64,000 nucleotides of DNA from Vibrio hepatarius (lineage in GTDB: Bacteria > Pseudomonadota > Gammaproteobacteria > Enterobacterales > Vibrionaceae). The stretch lies in assembly GCF_018860525.1 (NCBI RefSeq), contig NZ_JAHKPM010000045.1, positions 37,475-101,474 on the forward strand, given 5' to 3'. Position 1 is the first letter of the stretch. Every line of letters starts with the position of its first letter. Of this stretch, positions 1 through 8,800 are shown one piece after another. The translations under genes were made by a program, and so were the position numbers. The notes beneath the pieces are model-generated. The model saw nothing but the letters and a program-made list of their open reading frames with translations. It searched no databases and had not been told where the DNA came from.

Positions 1-1161
1 ATCAACTATATCGCGACCTTTAGCATTAAAATTATTAGAAAGCGTGTTTGCCATTGCGATCGCTTCCATGGACTCATCATGAGTCCAACCCGATGAACTG
101 CCTACAGCAGCCAACTTTTCACCAGCCTCCCCACCTTCAAGGTCTAGAGCTACACCCATTTTTATGGTGTCTAACGTTATTTTTTTTGCCTGCTCGATAT
201 CTTGCACGCCACTTTGAAATGTGGCTGTCATCATGGCTTTTATTTCTGAATTGCTCAGACCACCACCTTGTTCCGATGCAGCAACTCTCAGAGACCAATC
301 ATCTAATGAGTTTATTGATCGTAACCGCGCCGCGTCTTCTGGGTCTGCATTTATCACTTTTTTCATATCAGCGAACAGTGACTCATTCTTAACCGCAGAC
401 CAAACACTGGCACCTATCGGTGCAGCCTTGAACGCTAAACTCGTTGCCTCACCACCGATCTGGCTAAGCTTGGCTTTACGGCTATCAATCCTATCGGTGA
501 TCGCTTTGCGCCTTTGCAAGTGCTCATTCTGCTTTGCAATAGCTGCAGTCGCTTCTTTGGATTGCTTCTCTAATCTTGATTGTTCAGTAGTAAGCTTTTT
601 GGTATCAACACCCGCTTTTTTCAGCTCACCACCAAGACGACGTAAAGTATCTGTTTGGCTAACCTGCTTATCACTTAGCTTGGTTACTCGTTTGGTCGCG
701 TTCTTATAAGTTTGATTAAGCTCAGAGGTACGAACCTTCCCCTCAGCCATTTTGTGGTTGAGTGAATTAAGGCGATTAGTGGCAGAATCCAATTCGTTCT
801 GAATCTTAATCGCGCCATCGCCAGAGACTTTCTTTAGCTCATTATTGAGGGACTGGATCTGCTTTTCTGTCTTCTTGTACTCAACAGATAGCCCACGAGT
901 GTGCTGTTTATGCTCTTCCTGCTCTTGAGAAAGGCGAGCCACATCGTCTGCCGCTCGTTTGTACTGCTCGCGAGTTCGCGTTATCGATTTGATCGCGGCT
1001 TGATAGCCCTCGACTCTCTTTAAATCACTATTAACCTGCTTGATTTCATTGCGTTGCTCGGCAATAGCAGCGGTTAAGCGCTCAGTCGCAGAGGTGGTAG
1101 AGAGTATATCTTCAGCGCCCTTTACGACCGTATCGAGCACTATGCTGATTTTTTCAGACAT
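1..1161 (-). CDS. Phage tail tape measure protein, N-terminal part (runs off window)
   Basis: The frame is open from the ATG at 1161 to the window edge: 387 codons, no stop. The N-terminal 170 residues are highly charged and heptad-like, as expected of the coiled-coil rod that sets tail length and is threaded through the tail tube. It follows the tail chaperone gene and its frameshifted extension, overlapping the latter by a few bases, which is the canonical order in P2-like tails (sheath, tube, chaperone, tape measure). The C-terminus lies outside the window, so total length and any membrane segments cannot be judged. Confidence 0.85.
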   Translation of the reverse strand, partial: MSEKISIVLDTVVKGAEDILSTTSATERLTAAIAEQRNEIKQVNSDLKRVEGYQAAIKSITRTREQYKRAADDVARLSQEQEEHKQHTRGLSVEYKKTEKQIQSLNNELKKVSGDGAIKIQNELDSATNRLNSLNHKMAEGKVRTSELNQTYKNATKRVTKLSDKQVSQTDTLRRLGGELKKAGVDTKKLTTEQSRLEKQSKEATAAIAKQNEHLQRRKAITDRIDSRKAKLSQIGGEATSLAFKAAPIGASVWSAVKNESLFADMKKVINADPEDAARLRSINSLDDWSLRVAASEQGGGLSNSEIKAMMTATFQSGVQDIEQAKKITLDTIKMGVALDLEGGEAGEKLAAVGSSSGWTHDESMEAIAMANTLSNNFNAKGRDIVD

Positions 1162-1989
1162 CTTTATTGACCCCAAGCTTCTCTAAGATGAGGTGATAAC
1201 GACGCACCGCAACATCTTGCGGCCACTTAAGCAGCTCGCTCTCGGATGTATTGCGGTACATGGGGATATAATCGATCAGTGCTTCGACATCCTCAGCCGC
1301 GAGAATGCCGCCAATCGTTAAAAAAAAGCGCCCACCTGCGGTTTTAGCGCTAGGTAATCGTTAGTAGAAAGGAATTCAAAGTCTGACTTTTCAAGGCCAG
1401 TTACAACGCGAAACATAAAGTCTTCACGATCTTCGTCATCAACCAATTCTGCCAACGCTTCTGAATGCGAGGTAAGCGGCACATTAAAACGAATGTGTTT
1501 AATTTGTTCTTCTACCTCATTTGAGAATGGATGAAGCAAATCAAACTCAAACTTATTTATGTCTAGAGCATTACCTTGTGCTAAATCAGCAGGAGTTAAA
1601 ACAAACTCACAAATATCCGCATAGAGCTTGTGAAAATCTGGTGCTTTGATAACCGCAAACTGTTTTTCTGTCAGTTTGCTGCACTTAAGAATCGTTGCTT
1701 TACGCTGCTCAAAGATTTGCAGGTGAGTCATTTTCTTTTCATCCAGCTTTATATGAGGTAAGCGTTTGAACTCGGCGATTGGCAGAGTCTTTAACTGCAC
1801 AATTCGTAGTGCTTTCGCTTCTGCTTGAACTTTATCAATCTGGATTTGCAGGCTTTCTAGCTCTTGCTCTGGGGTTTCTTCGGTTACCGATTTTAATTTG
1901 GCCTTTAGCTCAGCAAGTTGCGCTTCCAACTTTTTGCTCTGATCATGGTCACGACTGAAAAATTTAAGGGTACTGGTGTTGTTAAGCAT
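1154..1989 (-). CDS. Tail assembly chaperone, -1 frameshift fusion (P2 gpE+E'-like)
   Basis: A -1 slip on the run of eight T at 1327-1320 moves ribosomes into a frame that stays open for 55 more codons and stops at 1154-1156, inside the start of the tape measure gene. The extension begins LTIGGILAAEDVEALIDY and is a well-composed short domain with no start codon of its own close to the junction. The predicted fusion is about 278 residues. In P2, lambda and most tailed phages, the chaperone just before the tape measure is made in two forms by exactly this mechanism, so the fusion is expected. Frameshift efficiency cannot be read from sequence. Confidence 0.75.
1318..1989 (-). CDS. Tail assembly chaperone, zero-frame product (P2 gpE-like)
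   Basis: The product has 223 residues, with a charged coiled-coil N-terminus (about residues 10-60) and a helical remainder. An upstream in-frame ATG at 2052 is unlikely because that stretch is a terminator hairpin. The ATG at 1989 has a GGAG ribosome site nine bases upstream. The gene lies between tail tube and tape measure, where tail-assembly chaperones always sit. Its last codons are GCT TTT TTT TAA, a homopolymer slippery site, so it is also the first part of a longer frameshift product. The chaperone role is inferred from position and the frameshift, not from a strong sequence motif. Confidence 0.8.
   Translation of the reverse strand: MLNNTSTLKFFSRDHDQSKKLEAQLAELKAKLKSVTEETPEQELESLQIQIDKVQAEAKALRIVQLKTLPIAEFKRLPHIKLDEKKMTHLQIFEQRKATILKCSKLTEKQFAVIKAPDFHKLYADICEFVLTPADLAQGNALDINKFEFDLLHPFSNEVEEQIKHIRFNVPLTSHSEALAELVDDEDREDFMFRVVTGLEKSDFEFLSTNDYLALKPQVGAFF
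1320..1327 (-). promoter_or_regulatory. Programmed -1 frameshift slippery site (T8)
   Basis: Eight consecutive T on the minus strand immediately before the zero-frame TAA of the tail chaperone. Tandem TTT TTT codons can re-pair one base back, giving the X XXY YYZ pattern. The stop codon following directly may promote slippage by pausing. Confidence 0.75.
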
Positions 1990-2002
1990 TGAATTTGCTC
2001 CA

Positions 2003-2029
2003 TAAAAAAAGCCCCCGCAAATGCGAGGG
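2003..2029 (-). terminator. Intrinsic terminator between tail tube and tail chaperone genes
   Basis: On the minus strand an 8-bp stem (2022-2029 with 2012-2019, one G-U pair) with a two-base AA/TT loop is followed by a T run at 2010-2003. It lies just upstream of the chaperone ATG and would lower transcription of chaperone and tape measure relative to sheath and tube, or be read through by Q-modified polymerase. Confidence 0.75.
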
Positions 2030-2084
2030 TTTGGTGTGTAGATATATTTCATTATTGTTGAATGAATCGGTTTGGCTGTTTATC

Positions 2085-2573
2085 TTAAATCCCCGCTTCA
2101 GCCATTAGGTCTTCACCGAACACAATCATCTGTCCGGTTTGACCATTAATGTCATGGATCAACTCACCCGTATCAATCAGCTTATAAGCCTCGCAGGTGC
2201 CTTCGATGGTCATTTCTGGTTTTTCACCCATCTTTTTAGGATTTGGCTTAACGCTTTTTACAGTGGTGTATAGAGAGTGCAGCTCTTCATACCGCTCACC
2301 TGTTCGGGTGATCCCTTTCTCTGTCACGTTAAACTGCCCGGGCTTCATCATAAACTTACGAAGTGCTCGGGAAATCGCTTTGCGATCCCCACGAACTTTC
2401 ACCGACCAGGTGAGTTTGTTAAGGCGAACCATGTCATCCATTTCTAGAAAAGAACCGTCTGTCGATTGCTCTTTAAAAGTGATTTCTGGCATAGAGATCT
2501 CAACAATCTCATTCATCCACGGCACACCCTCAAGCAGTGCCGTTATTCGTCTTGCAATGCGATCTGCTGCCAT
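2085..2573 (-). CDS. Contractile tail tube protein (P2 gpFII-like)
   Basis: 162 residues, the usual length of P2-type major tail tube proteins. The N-terminal half has the tube pattern of alternating beta strands, including EISMPEITFKEQSTDGSFLE and the basic segment with KVRGDRKAISRALRKF. It directly follows the sheath gene: the ATG at 2573 overlaps the sheath stop. The protein polymerises as the inner tube through which DNA is ejected. A strong terminator follows downstream. Confidence 0.85.
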   Translation of the reverse strand: MAADRIARRITALLEGVPWMNEIVEISMPEITFKEQSTDGSFLEMDDMVRLNKLTWSVKVRGDRKAISRALRKFMMKPGQFNVTEKGITRTGERYEELHSLYTTVKSVKPNPKKMGEKPEMTIEGTCEAYKLIDTGELIHDINGQTGQMIVFGEDLMAEAGI

Positions 2574-3751
2574 TACTGTGTCACCTCTTCAAGGAATTGT
2601 GCGATTAGCCCATTATCTACTGACATCTCGTAAACCATGTGCTCGTTCGGAGAATAGCGCCCGTAGTCCAAACAAATAAACCAACGGCCTGAGGTATAGT
2701 TTTCTACGGTATTTTTGCTTGGATGAATATAAGCTTTAAACTTAGGGATGACTTCTTCTGCAACCAGCCCTTGGCCCCAGTTGGTTAAGCGATCAATCAC
2801 CTGCTTCATGAAGTCAGCAGTTAGCAGTTCTCCCATTAACGGCTGCGAGGTTTCTTCAACCTTACGCGCCATTAAATCTTCTAAGCCAACGTGAGCAATA
2901 AAGCGACCTGTATTACAACGGTTACCGATGATTGAATAACCTCCCATTCGGGTACGACAGATCGTCACCACACCATGCTTATTCAGGAAGTTAGCTTGTG
3001 TCGTTTTGTTATTGATCACATAAGAAATATGCCGTGAAGTGTACTCGCAGTTCACCCCTCTGTTTTGTGGTGATTGATGCCCCTCGATAGAGGCCATTGC
3101 AGCCACCAAGGCGATAGAAGCTGGTAGCGTCACCTCTTGACCGTTACTTTTGGTAACAAACCAAGGATCGATGATCGCCAGCTTGTCTTGGCCTGTACCT
3201 TCTGCACCAAAATTGGCCGCAAATTCCGCCGCTGCCATATCGTTAGTGTTTGGCCCATCTATCACTGGACGACAACGTACATCACGACCGATCAGCGAAA
3301 GCTCCTGCCCTAAGGTAATCGAGCTAAAACCAGGAGCCGCAATAATGGTTGGTGTCTCCGCACAAGATGTTGCTGTTCGAATACCTGTGACAGCGCCTGT
3401 ATCGGTATCTGTACCACCAATAATATTGACTTCAGTTGCTGCATTGTTCGCACCTTCGGCCACGACCGTAACGTACAAAATACATTGACAATATTTGAGC
3501 AAGTATTCAACCACAAGTGGTAAAGAACCTGAGCGTTCACCAGTACTATCAAGCATCAACATTGCATGAGCGTAATCCCATAGCCGTGTTGATTCGTTAA
3601 GAGGCAGACCTACATTTTTGTTTGTCGCAGTACCGGTTAAGTGGACCACCTGCTGAGCAAGCGGCCCCATACTGACAAGAGGTTCAATGGTATTGACCTC
3701 TGCACCATTCATTTCAAAGTCTTGAATCGGAGCTAATGCTGATTCAGCCAT
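2573..3751 (-). CDS. Contractile tail sheath protein (P2 gpFI-like)
   Basis: 392 residues, the normal length for P2-like sheaths. Sheath-type segments include a central IIDPWFVTKSNGQEVTLPAS region with the typical decision about a named terminal position, and a C-terminal half carrying the RTRMGGYSIIGNRCNT segment and WFICLDYGRYSPNEH. Sheath subunits stack around the tube and contract on infection. It overlaps the preceding small gene (TAATG) and the following tube gene, so the three are translationally coupled. It proves a myovirus-type tail. Confidence 0.85.
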   Translation of the reverse strand: MAESALAPIQDFEMNGAEVNTIEPLVSMGPLAQQVVHLTGTATNKNVGLPLNESTRLWDYAHAMLMLDSTGERSGSLPLVVEYLLKYCQCILYVTVVAEGANNAATEVNIIGGTDTDTGAVTGIRTATSCAETPTIIAAPGFSSITLGQELSLIGRDVRCRPVIDGPNTNDMAAAEFAANFGAEGTGQDKLAIIDPWFVTKSNGQEVTLPASIALVAAMASIEGHQSPQNRGVNCEYTSRHISYVINNKTTQANFLNKHGVVTICRTRMGGYSIIGNRCNTGRFIAHVGLEDLMARKVEETSQPLMGELLTADFMKQVIDRLTNWGQGLVAEEVIPKFKAYIHPSKNTVENYTSGRWFICLDYGRYSPNEHMVYEMSVDNGLIAQFLEEVTQ

Positions 3752-3957
3752 TATTTAGCCTCCTTTTGTGTTTGGGTTTCAATAGCCGGCTTAGTACCTG
3801 GCTTACCCACTTTTCCACTTAACAGCAGAAATTGGGCCTGTGCTGCTGAAAGAGAGATGGTTTTCTCTTCCAGCTGATACCAACGGCCATTCAGGCGCAA
3901 TGGCTTGAGGATTGGGTAATCCTGCATCTTGCTTTTCGTTTTAGCGGTTGTCGCCAT
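3751..3957 (-). CDS. Small phage protein preceding tail sheath
   Basis: 68 residues, basic at both ends, with a central LNGRWYQLEEKTISLSAAQA segment. An ORF from 4047 is possible, but its upstream part is a terminator hairpin; the ATG at 3957 has a CCGGAGC ribosome site seven bases upstream. It overlaps the sheath start by TAATG, so it is probably co-translated with it. Small proteins of this size before the sheath occur in other Vibrio myovirus-type prophages. I do not recognise a family or a function. Confidence 0.7.
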   Translation of the reverse strand: MATTAKTKSKMQDYPILKPLRLNGRWYQLEEKTISLSAAQAQFLLLSGKVGKPGTKPAIETQTQKEAK

Positions 3958-3998
3958 AGATAAGCTCCGGTTTTTCTTTCGGTCAAAGTCTTTGGATA

Positions 3999-4026
3999 AA
4001 AGAAAACCCAGCATAAAAGGCTGGGT
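3999..4026 (-). terminator. Intrinsic terminator upstream of sheath operon
   Basis: Perfect 7-bp stem ACCCAGC / GCTGGGT (4026-4020 with 4012-4006, minus strand), 7-base loop, then TTTTCTTTTATC. It is the second of two terminators in tandem between the fibre assembly gene and the sheath operon. Confidence 0.75.
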
Positions 4027-4045
4027 CTGAGGTTTGAATAGGTAC

Positions 4046-4070
4046 AAAAAAGCCTGCTGAATGAGCAGGC
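4046..4070 (-). terminator. Intrinsic terminator after tail fibre assembly gene
   Basis: Perfect 7-bp stem GCCTGCT / AGCAGGC (minus strand) with a 5-base loop, followed by six T (4051-4046). It begins within a few bases of the stop of the fibre assembly gene. Confidence 0.8.
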
Positions 4071-4071
4071 T

Positions 4072-5010
4072 TTAGTTAGCTATATTAGATAGGACTGGAC
4101 GCTCCCCATAGGGAAATGTTTCCAATTCAGGGTAATCACTTAGAACTTTTCTGTCATTTAAAAGACGTAGAAAATTATCGTGTGATTTTATGGGCGATGT
4201 TCTAAGTTCTTCTGGATAACCTTGATCTTTTTCATATTGATCGATTCTATTTAAAACTTTGGTTAGCTCACTATCTCGCCATGCTTTTTCTTCTAAAATC
4301 TTAAAAGGAAGGTGCCGATCAATGTCATATTCCCAGCATTGATTGATATGTGACCATGAATCGTAAGGACCATATTTATCAAGAGTATGAGCATCTGGGA
4401 TATCGCCCAATTCCTCAATCTGATAATCGTTAATATCTTCATTATCTCGGTCTTTTGCATAAGCCATTTCTCCACGGAAATCGACTAATACTAACCACTT
4501 ACTATCGACCAATTTAATACCATAACTGTCTGTCGGTTTAGGTGGTTCCTCAAAAGTATGATCTAATGGAAGTTCAAAGTTATAATCAGCAACTAGAAAC
4601 TCATTTCCCAACTTATCAAAATAAGCTTTACCAATAAGATCATCATAGACTTTCCAACCACTATCCTTTGTGTGAAGAACTGTTTGAGTTTCGACATCAT
4701 ACTTTGGTGGGTTTTGAGTAATCGCCCACTCTGGGTAATTATCATCAGGGTTACCAATAGCATATTTAACACCCTTATCGTTCCAATAAGGCTTGAGAGT
4801 CATGTCTTGAATTTCGTCAGACCAAGTATCGGTATCACGATCATATCGTGCAATCATGCCGCTTAGGGATGGGGTGTAGATATTTTGCGTAAACTCATCA
4901 CCTAGAGCTGTACCTTTGGACACATACTCTTGAGTGTTTTTCAACCACCATCCGTCTATGCTTATTTGGGAAACATTGACGAGTTTAGACTCAGAGAAAA
5001 AATGTTTCAT
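4072..5010 (-). CDS. Probable tail fibre assembly/accessory protein
   Basis: 312 residues, acidic and rich in Trp, Tyr and Asp. It lies directly downstream of the fibre gene with a one-base overlap at 5010, the position of fibre assembly chaperones. Its C-terminal 90 residues (KAWRDSELTKVLNRIDQYEKD, then a region with EELRTSPIKSHDNFLRLLNDR) match the general form of tail-fibre-assembly C-termini, in which a W-R-(D/N)-x-E-L motif precedes a hydrophilic helix. The N-terminal two thirds appear to be short beta repeats and are unlike anything I can name. It could be a second fibre subunit instead. Confidence 0.6.
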   Translation of the reverse strand: MKHFFSESKLVNVSQISIDGWWLKNTQEYVSKGTALGDEFTQNIYTPSLSGMIARYDRDTDTWSDEIQDMTLKPYWNDKGVKYAIGNPDDNYPEWAITQNPPKYDVETQTVLHTKDSGWKVYDDLIGKAYFDKLGNEFLVADYNFELPLDHTFEEPPKPTDSYGIKLVDSKWLVLVDFRGEMAYAKDRDNEDINDYQIEELGDIPDAHTLDKYGPYDSWSHINQCWEYDIDRHLPFKILEEKAWRDSELTKVLNRIDQYEKDQGYPEELRTSPIKSHDNFLRLLNDRKVLSDYPELETFPYGERPVLSNIAN

Positions 5011-6170
5011 TACGCCATCCTCACAATCCAGTTAACTTTACGGTGGTTTATGGTGTTTTTTAATGCCCCAAACATTGCAATCATGACAGAGTGAGCGTGG
5101 GAACCTATAAATACAGAGTGAGCATGAGCACCTGCATAGTCTGTATGTCCTGTTTGGGGCCCATGGTTGCCAGTTACTGGTCTTTGAGTGCTGGGGTTAA
5201 AGTGATTTGCATTTATTCCATATGAATGACGGTGGTTACCAGCTACATTCGTATTTTTTGATCCGAGGTCTGTCGAGCTTACCGTTGAATTGGGATGCCC
5301 ATGCTCTTTAACCTGACCTTCCTCAAAAACACCAATTACCTCGTTATTTTCTTTCCCTATAACACCGCAACCTCTCATATCAGGAATAATGCCATCGGTG
5401 AACACCTTCGCAAGCTCTGGATAGACAGCAGTATCAAATGCTTGACTTTTCATGATCGCAAACCCTTCAGGAGCTACATCAGTAAACCAAGGGATAGCAG
5501 CACCAACAGGGAATATCTTAGCTGCTAAGCCAAGCCACAATTTATCAACCAATCGTTGAGTCGCAATTGCACGCCACAGTTGCGGCAGTTTTAGATGTTT
5601 TAGCTCTACTGATTCATCGTCAATATCATCATCTATTGCTGCATTATCTTTTCGCTCGTAATCTTGCTTGTTTTGTTCATCCTGCTCTTTTATCGCGTTG
5701 GATAAATCAATCGGGGTAACAAACTGAACTGATGGATCAATCTTTGCTTCAATCACCGAAGTGTTGCCTGGGATAAACTTCAAACGAATTGTATAACTTT
5801 TCGCAGAACCCTCTTCAAGAACTGGCTTATAATCACCAGGCTGACGAGCGTAGCTGTATAAATCCCCATTTTCATTAACAACTTTAACTCCTGCCTCTCG
5901 AATGTAAAAATCTCCATCCTCTGCAGGAATCTCTGCACGAGCAATCCAGATTCCTGAGTTTGTTGAGTCTTTTTCAATCGTGATTGGATAGTGGTGAACT
6001 TGATTGATAAGGTCTGTTTGATTAGCTGGATTCTCAGAATCCGGCAATTCCCCGTCACCTACGACCAATACAGCAAAATCTACATGTTTACTTTGCTGTT
6101 TAGCCAATGCTTCAAGGCCAAAACCCGTCTGCGTTACATAGGTGCGGTATCGATCAGTATTTACTGTCAT
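5010..6170 (-). CDS. Tail fibre protein (P2 gpH-like N-terminus, His-rich collar/tip)
   Basis: 386 residues. Residues 1-150 form the conserved phage tail fibre N-terminal domain that attaches to the baseplate: RYRTYVTQTGFGLEALAKQ, then VVGDGELPDSENP and a REAGV element. Residues 220-280 resemble a tail-collar domain with AIPWFTDVAPEGFAIM. The last 110 residues are glycine-, asparagine- and histidine-rich with many HxH pairs (GHPNS, NHRHS, GAHAHS, GSHAHS). In other fibres such HxH repeats coordinate metal along the shaft. The receptor-binding tip is therefore short. It overlaps gpI by ATGA-type coupling. Confidence 0.8.
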   Translation of the reverse strand: MTVNTDRYRTYVTQTGFGLEALAKQQSKHVDFAVLVVGDGELPDSENPANQTDLINQVHHYPITIEKDSTNSGIWIARAEIPAEDGDFYIREAGVKVVNENGDLYSYARQPGDYKPVLEEGSAKSYTIRLKFIPGNTSVIEAKIDPSVQFVTPIDLSNAIKEQDEQNKQDYERKDNAAIDDDIDDESVELKHLKLPQLWRAIATQRLVDKLWLGLAAKIFPVGAAIPWFTDVAPEGFAIMKSQAFDTAVYPELAKVFTDGIIPDMRGCGVIGKENNEVIGVFEEGQVKEHGHPNSTVSSTDLGSKNTNVAGNHRHSYGINANHFNPSTQRPVTGNHGPQTGHTDYAGAHAHSVFIGSHAHSVMIAMFGALKNTINHRKVNWIVRMA

Positions 6171-6793
6171 TGACTGGCTGGCTCCGATGTGGCTATTACT
6201 CTAATGTGGTTATAAACACCAATGCTAGGTACTGCTTCGCTGGTAAACCCATCGGGAACATACGGCTTTGAAGTCATTGTTACGCCTATTTCAGTTGTAA
6301 CTCCAACATAAACTTCACCAGATGACTGGCGAGAAATGTTGATGCTCACATCATCACGTTCTGACTTGTACGTTCCAACTCGGGTATCCACTCGTTGGCT
6401 GGATTCCTCGGTTAACGGCTTGTCCTGAAGGTAAGCCTCAACTTCTAAGGAATAAGGTTTTATTCCTTTACTGATCGTGGAATCAAAACCCAGTGCATTC
6501 AGCGACGTTCGAAGTCCATAGCGAGTTCCTGCTTTGCTGTGGATCTCAAAGGCTTTGTCTGTTGTTGAGCGTTGCTGCTCTAAAGTGTCACCAGGTTGCC
6601 AATCTTGAACACCTCGCTCACCAGCAAGCACAGCAACAAACTCGTCTGGGCAAAGTAACGGGTTCTTAAGATTTGGGTAAGGAGACTCAAGCTTTTCAAG
6701 CACCAGTACCCAGGCGTATTCTAAAGACTCTTCAATAATGGTCCGGTTAGAAGGTTGAATGCTGTTGAATGGTTCATTCTGCTCTGACATCAA
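6167..6793 (-). CDS. Baseplate/tail protein gpI
   Basis: 208 residues, near the length of P2 gpI. The N-terminal motif LEYAWVLVLEKLESPYPNLK and LLCPDEFVAVLAGERGVQDW are typical of gpI proteins (wedge component next to the fibre). It overlaps gpJ by 20 bases and ends at the fibre start, preserving the V-W-J-I-H order of P2-like baseplate operons. Confidence 0.8.
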   Translation of the reverse strand: MMSEQNEPFNSIQPSNRTIIEESLEYAWVLVLEKLESPYPNLKNPLLCPDEFVAVLAGERGVQDWQPGDTLEQQRSTTDKAFEIHSKAGTRYGLRTSLNALGFDSTISKGIKPYSLEVEAYLQDKPLTEESSQRVDTRVGTYKSERDDVSINISRQSSGEVYVGVTTEIGVTMTSKPYVPDGFTSEAVPSIGVYNHIRVIATSEPASQ

Positions 6794-7754
6794 TCACCAC
6801 TCCTATACACCGTGGTACTTCATCCCATTCACACACAATATTCTGCGAAGGTTCCTTTATGATGGGGCGCACACCTTGTTCGTAAAACTTGTGAGCAAGC
6901 TCATCCGTTTCTACATCCGTATCCAATTTGAACTTGCTCTCTGCAAATGCATTGGCAATGGCAATACCCTGCTCTTTGGTGAAGTCATTGTTAGGATCGG
7001 CTCCCGTTCTTGCTATTACACAAATGGTGTAATCTTTGAACTTTGGTGCTTTAACCGAAATCTCATCTGACTCTTGCGCAATGTCATCACGGTTTAGGTA
7101 GGCTTTTACCCTATTGAGCAATTCTTGAGAAGGCTCACCCGTTGGTGTTTCTCGGCTTAAAATAGCATTCGATACTTTGCCTGAATTTGGCTCAACCATT
7201 CTCGGCTGTGCATCTTTAACCGGGTTACTCACCACCTCAGTTGGGAACTCATAACGAACCGTTACTACATTCTCTTCAGATTCCATCGTGATCTTCGGGC
7301 GTTCATCTAACGTTAACGCATGAAAACGATACCCCATGCGTGTTCCTGTGGTATGAAACTGAAACGGCGCCATGTCAAAGCGCGTTAGCAAATCTTCATT
7401 TGACTCCATCACCGCAGGCTTAGGAGGATGTACACTGGTATCTTCTTTCACCAGTGTTTGGCGCTTCAAGCCGTATTGCAGCGCAAGTAAATCAACCATG
7501 TCCGATTCAGTCACAAACTTTCGGAACATCTGCAACGCCCAATAGTTTTTCTCTCGGACATCAGAGATGTATTTAAGCGTTAAGGCCTGAGTCACTTGAG
7601 CAAGTAGCTCACCATCATTTTCTAAACTTTCGCGTAACAAGGCTGACTTTTCTTTATCTTGACCTGCGCAATGCTCCACAGCGAAGTTGATATAACTTGC
7701 CAGTGTTTCCTCAAAATCTGGCACTTGAAAAGCTTGTGGGGTTGATGTGCTCAT
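6774..7754 (-). CDS. Baseplate wedge protein gpJ
   Basis: 326 residues, in the usual range for gpJ (about 300). Baseplate_J features are the long N-terminal helical region with DMVDLLALQYGLKRQTL and a central segment ANAILSRE-type (SNAILSRETPTGEPSQELLNRV). The C-terminal YTICVIARTGADPN strand is followed by a region ending GVVIDVRAE. It is coupled to the gp25-like gene (4-base overlap) and gpI (20-base overlap). Confidence 0.85.
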   Translation of the reverse strand: MSTSTPQAFQVPDFEETLASYINFAVEHCAGQDKEKSALLRESLENDGELLAQVTQALTLKYISDVREKNYWALQMFRKFVTESDMVDLLALQYGLKRQTLVKEDTSVHPPKPAVMESNEDLLTRFDMAPFQFHTTGTRMGYRFHALTLDERPKITMESEENVVTVRYEFPTEVVSNPVKDAQPRMVEPNSGKVSNAILSRETPTGEPSQELLNRVKAYLNRDDIAQESDEISVKAPKFKDYTICVIARTGADPNNDFTKEQGIAIANAFAESKFKLDTDVETDELAHKFYEQGVRPIIKEPSQNIVCEWDEVPRCIGVVIDVRAE

Positions 7755-8083
7755 ACACTCGTACTCACGTCAAAAGGCTCTCCATTCCAACTGCCCCATA
7801 CCTGCACGCGAAAGCCGTTGCTGTTTGGGGTCGCTTTGCAACGGACTATCACTACATCTTTAATATGGCTATGTGGATTGGTGAGCGCTTCTATAGAAAG
7901 GTTTTGAACAATTAAAGCTTCGTAAGGCGTTTGGTTTTTACCTAGCCGGCTAAGTGCTCGGTTGCCAATTTTTCGCCGCTTAACCCGCTCTGTTAATTGA
8001 GTGGTCAACACACGATTAATTCGGCACTTCAAGGCACCAAGGTTATAAACCGTCTTGCCCGTTTCTTGGTCGATGCCGATCAT
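7751..8083 (-). CDS. Baseplate wedge protein gpW (T4 gp25-like)
   Basis: 110 residues, the standard size for the gp25/gpW baseplate family, which nucleates the sheath. The N-terminal half shows the family pattern ALKCRINRVLTTQLTERVKR...GSRLSRLG-like (here GNRALSRLGK), with the C-terminal strands ending GEPFDVSTSV. It overlaps gpV and gpJ by 4 bases each, so it is one translational chain. Confidence 0.8.
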   Translation of the reverse strand: MIGIDQETGKTVYNLGALKCRINRVLTTQLTERVKRRKIGNRALSRLGKNQTPYEALIVQNLSIEALTNPHSHIKDVVIVRCKATPNSNGFRVQVWGSWNGEPFDVSTSV

Positions 8084-8778
8084 GGTTTCGCCTCGCTTGT
8101 TGGTCGGCCTTCGTCGTCAATATGGTGGTGCAACTTGACGCTATAACCATCAACAACCACATCACCGTTGGTCACATCCATACCACCTGCAAAGGTCGCA
8201 ACGCCACCGCCTGATCCGCCAGAAATAGCAAACGCACCTTGATGGTTAAACGCCCCCGTACTCACAATATTACCTGTAGAGATCGTGTCTCCAGTTCGGT
8301 TGGTGTTGCCAGTGTGTTCTTGGTTACCTTCGTGCGTTAAATCAGCTCGCAGAGTTTTACCGCCTGGGTAGATACAAGTCAGTGATCCCGAATCAAGGTT
8401 GTACACTTCCTTCATCCCCCCGCCGTAGTCTCTAACGACCTCGTTCTCATTGAAAGAAGGAAAAGGAAACTGTGTGGAACGAAGTCCCATTAACACAACC
8501 GCATTGTTGAGGTTATCCCCATCACCAAGATTAATAAGAATGCACTGCTCACCAACAGTCGGCCTTCGATAGTCACGCACTCGGCCCATCGCAGGAACAA
8601 AAAATGGGATGCTCTTAGCATCATTCGAACTGCTTTTAACATCGACGGTATTTTCATAAGCCGCATGAACTGTCCCAATACGGATGATGTTAGCTAATCG
8701 CCGCTCGATGTCCTGAAGCTGCTCAACGAATTGCTTGAACTTCTTCTCAAGGCTTAACAGTCTCTGGACTAAATTCAT
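8080..8778 (-). CDS. Baseplate spike protein gpV
   Basis: 232 residues. An OB-fold N-terminal domain (about residues 30-125: RIGTVHAAYENTVDV then RVRDYRRPTVGEQCILIN) is followed by a glycine/threonine-rich beta-helix (HTGNTNRTGDTISTGNIVST repeats). The tip has the metal-binding pattern KLHHHIDD near the C-terminus, like the iron-bound HxH tip of P2 gpV. It pierces the outer membrane on contraction. The start at 8778 has an AGAGGAAA ribosome site. Confidence 0.85.
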   Translation of the reverse strand: MNLVQRLLSLEKKFKQFVEQLQDIERRLANIIRIGTVHAAYENTVDVKSSSNDAKSIPFFVPAMGRVRDYRRPTVGEQCILINLGDGDNLNNAVVLMGLRSTQFPFPSFNENEVVRDYGGGMKEVYNLDSGSLTCIYPGGKTLRADLTHEGNQEHTGNTNRTGDTISTGNIVSTGAFNHQGAFAISGGSGGGVATFAGGMDVTNGDVVVDGYSVKLHHHIDDEGRPTSEAKP

Positions 8779-8800
8779 AGCTTTCCTCTTCCAGTTCTAC

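Noticed and set aside
2197..2679. Plus-strand frame of 160 codons opposite the tail tube gene
   Set aside because: Mirror of a well-supported gene; no promoter or ribosome site.
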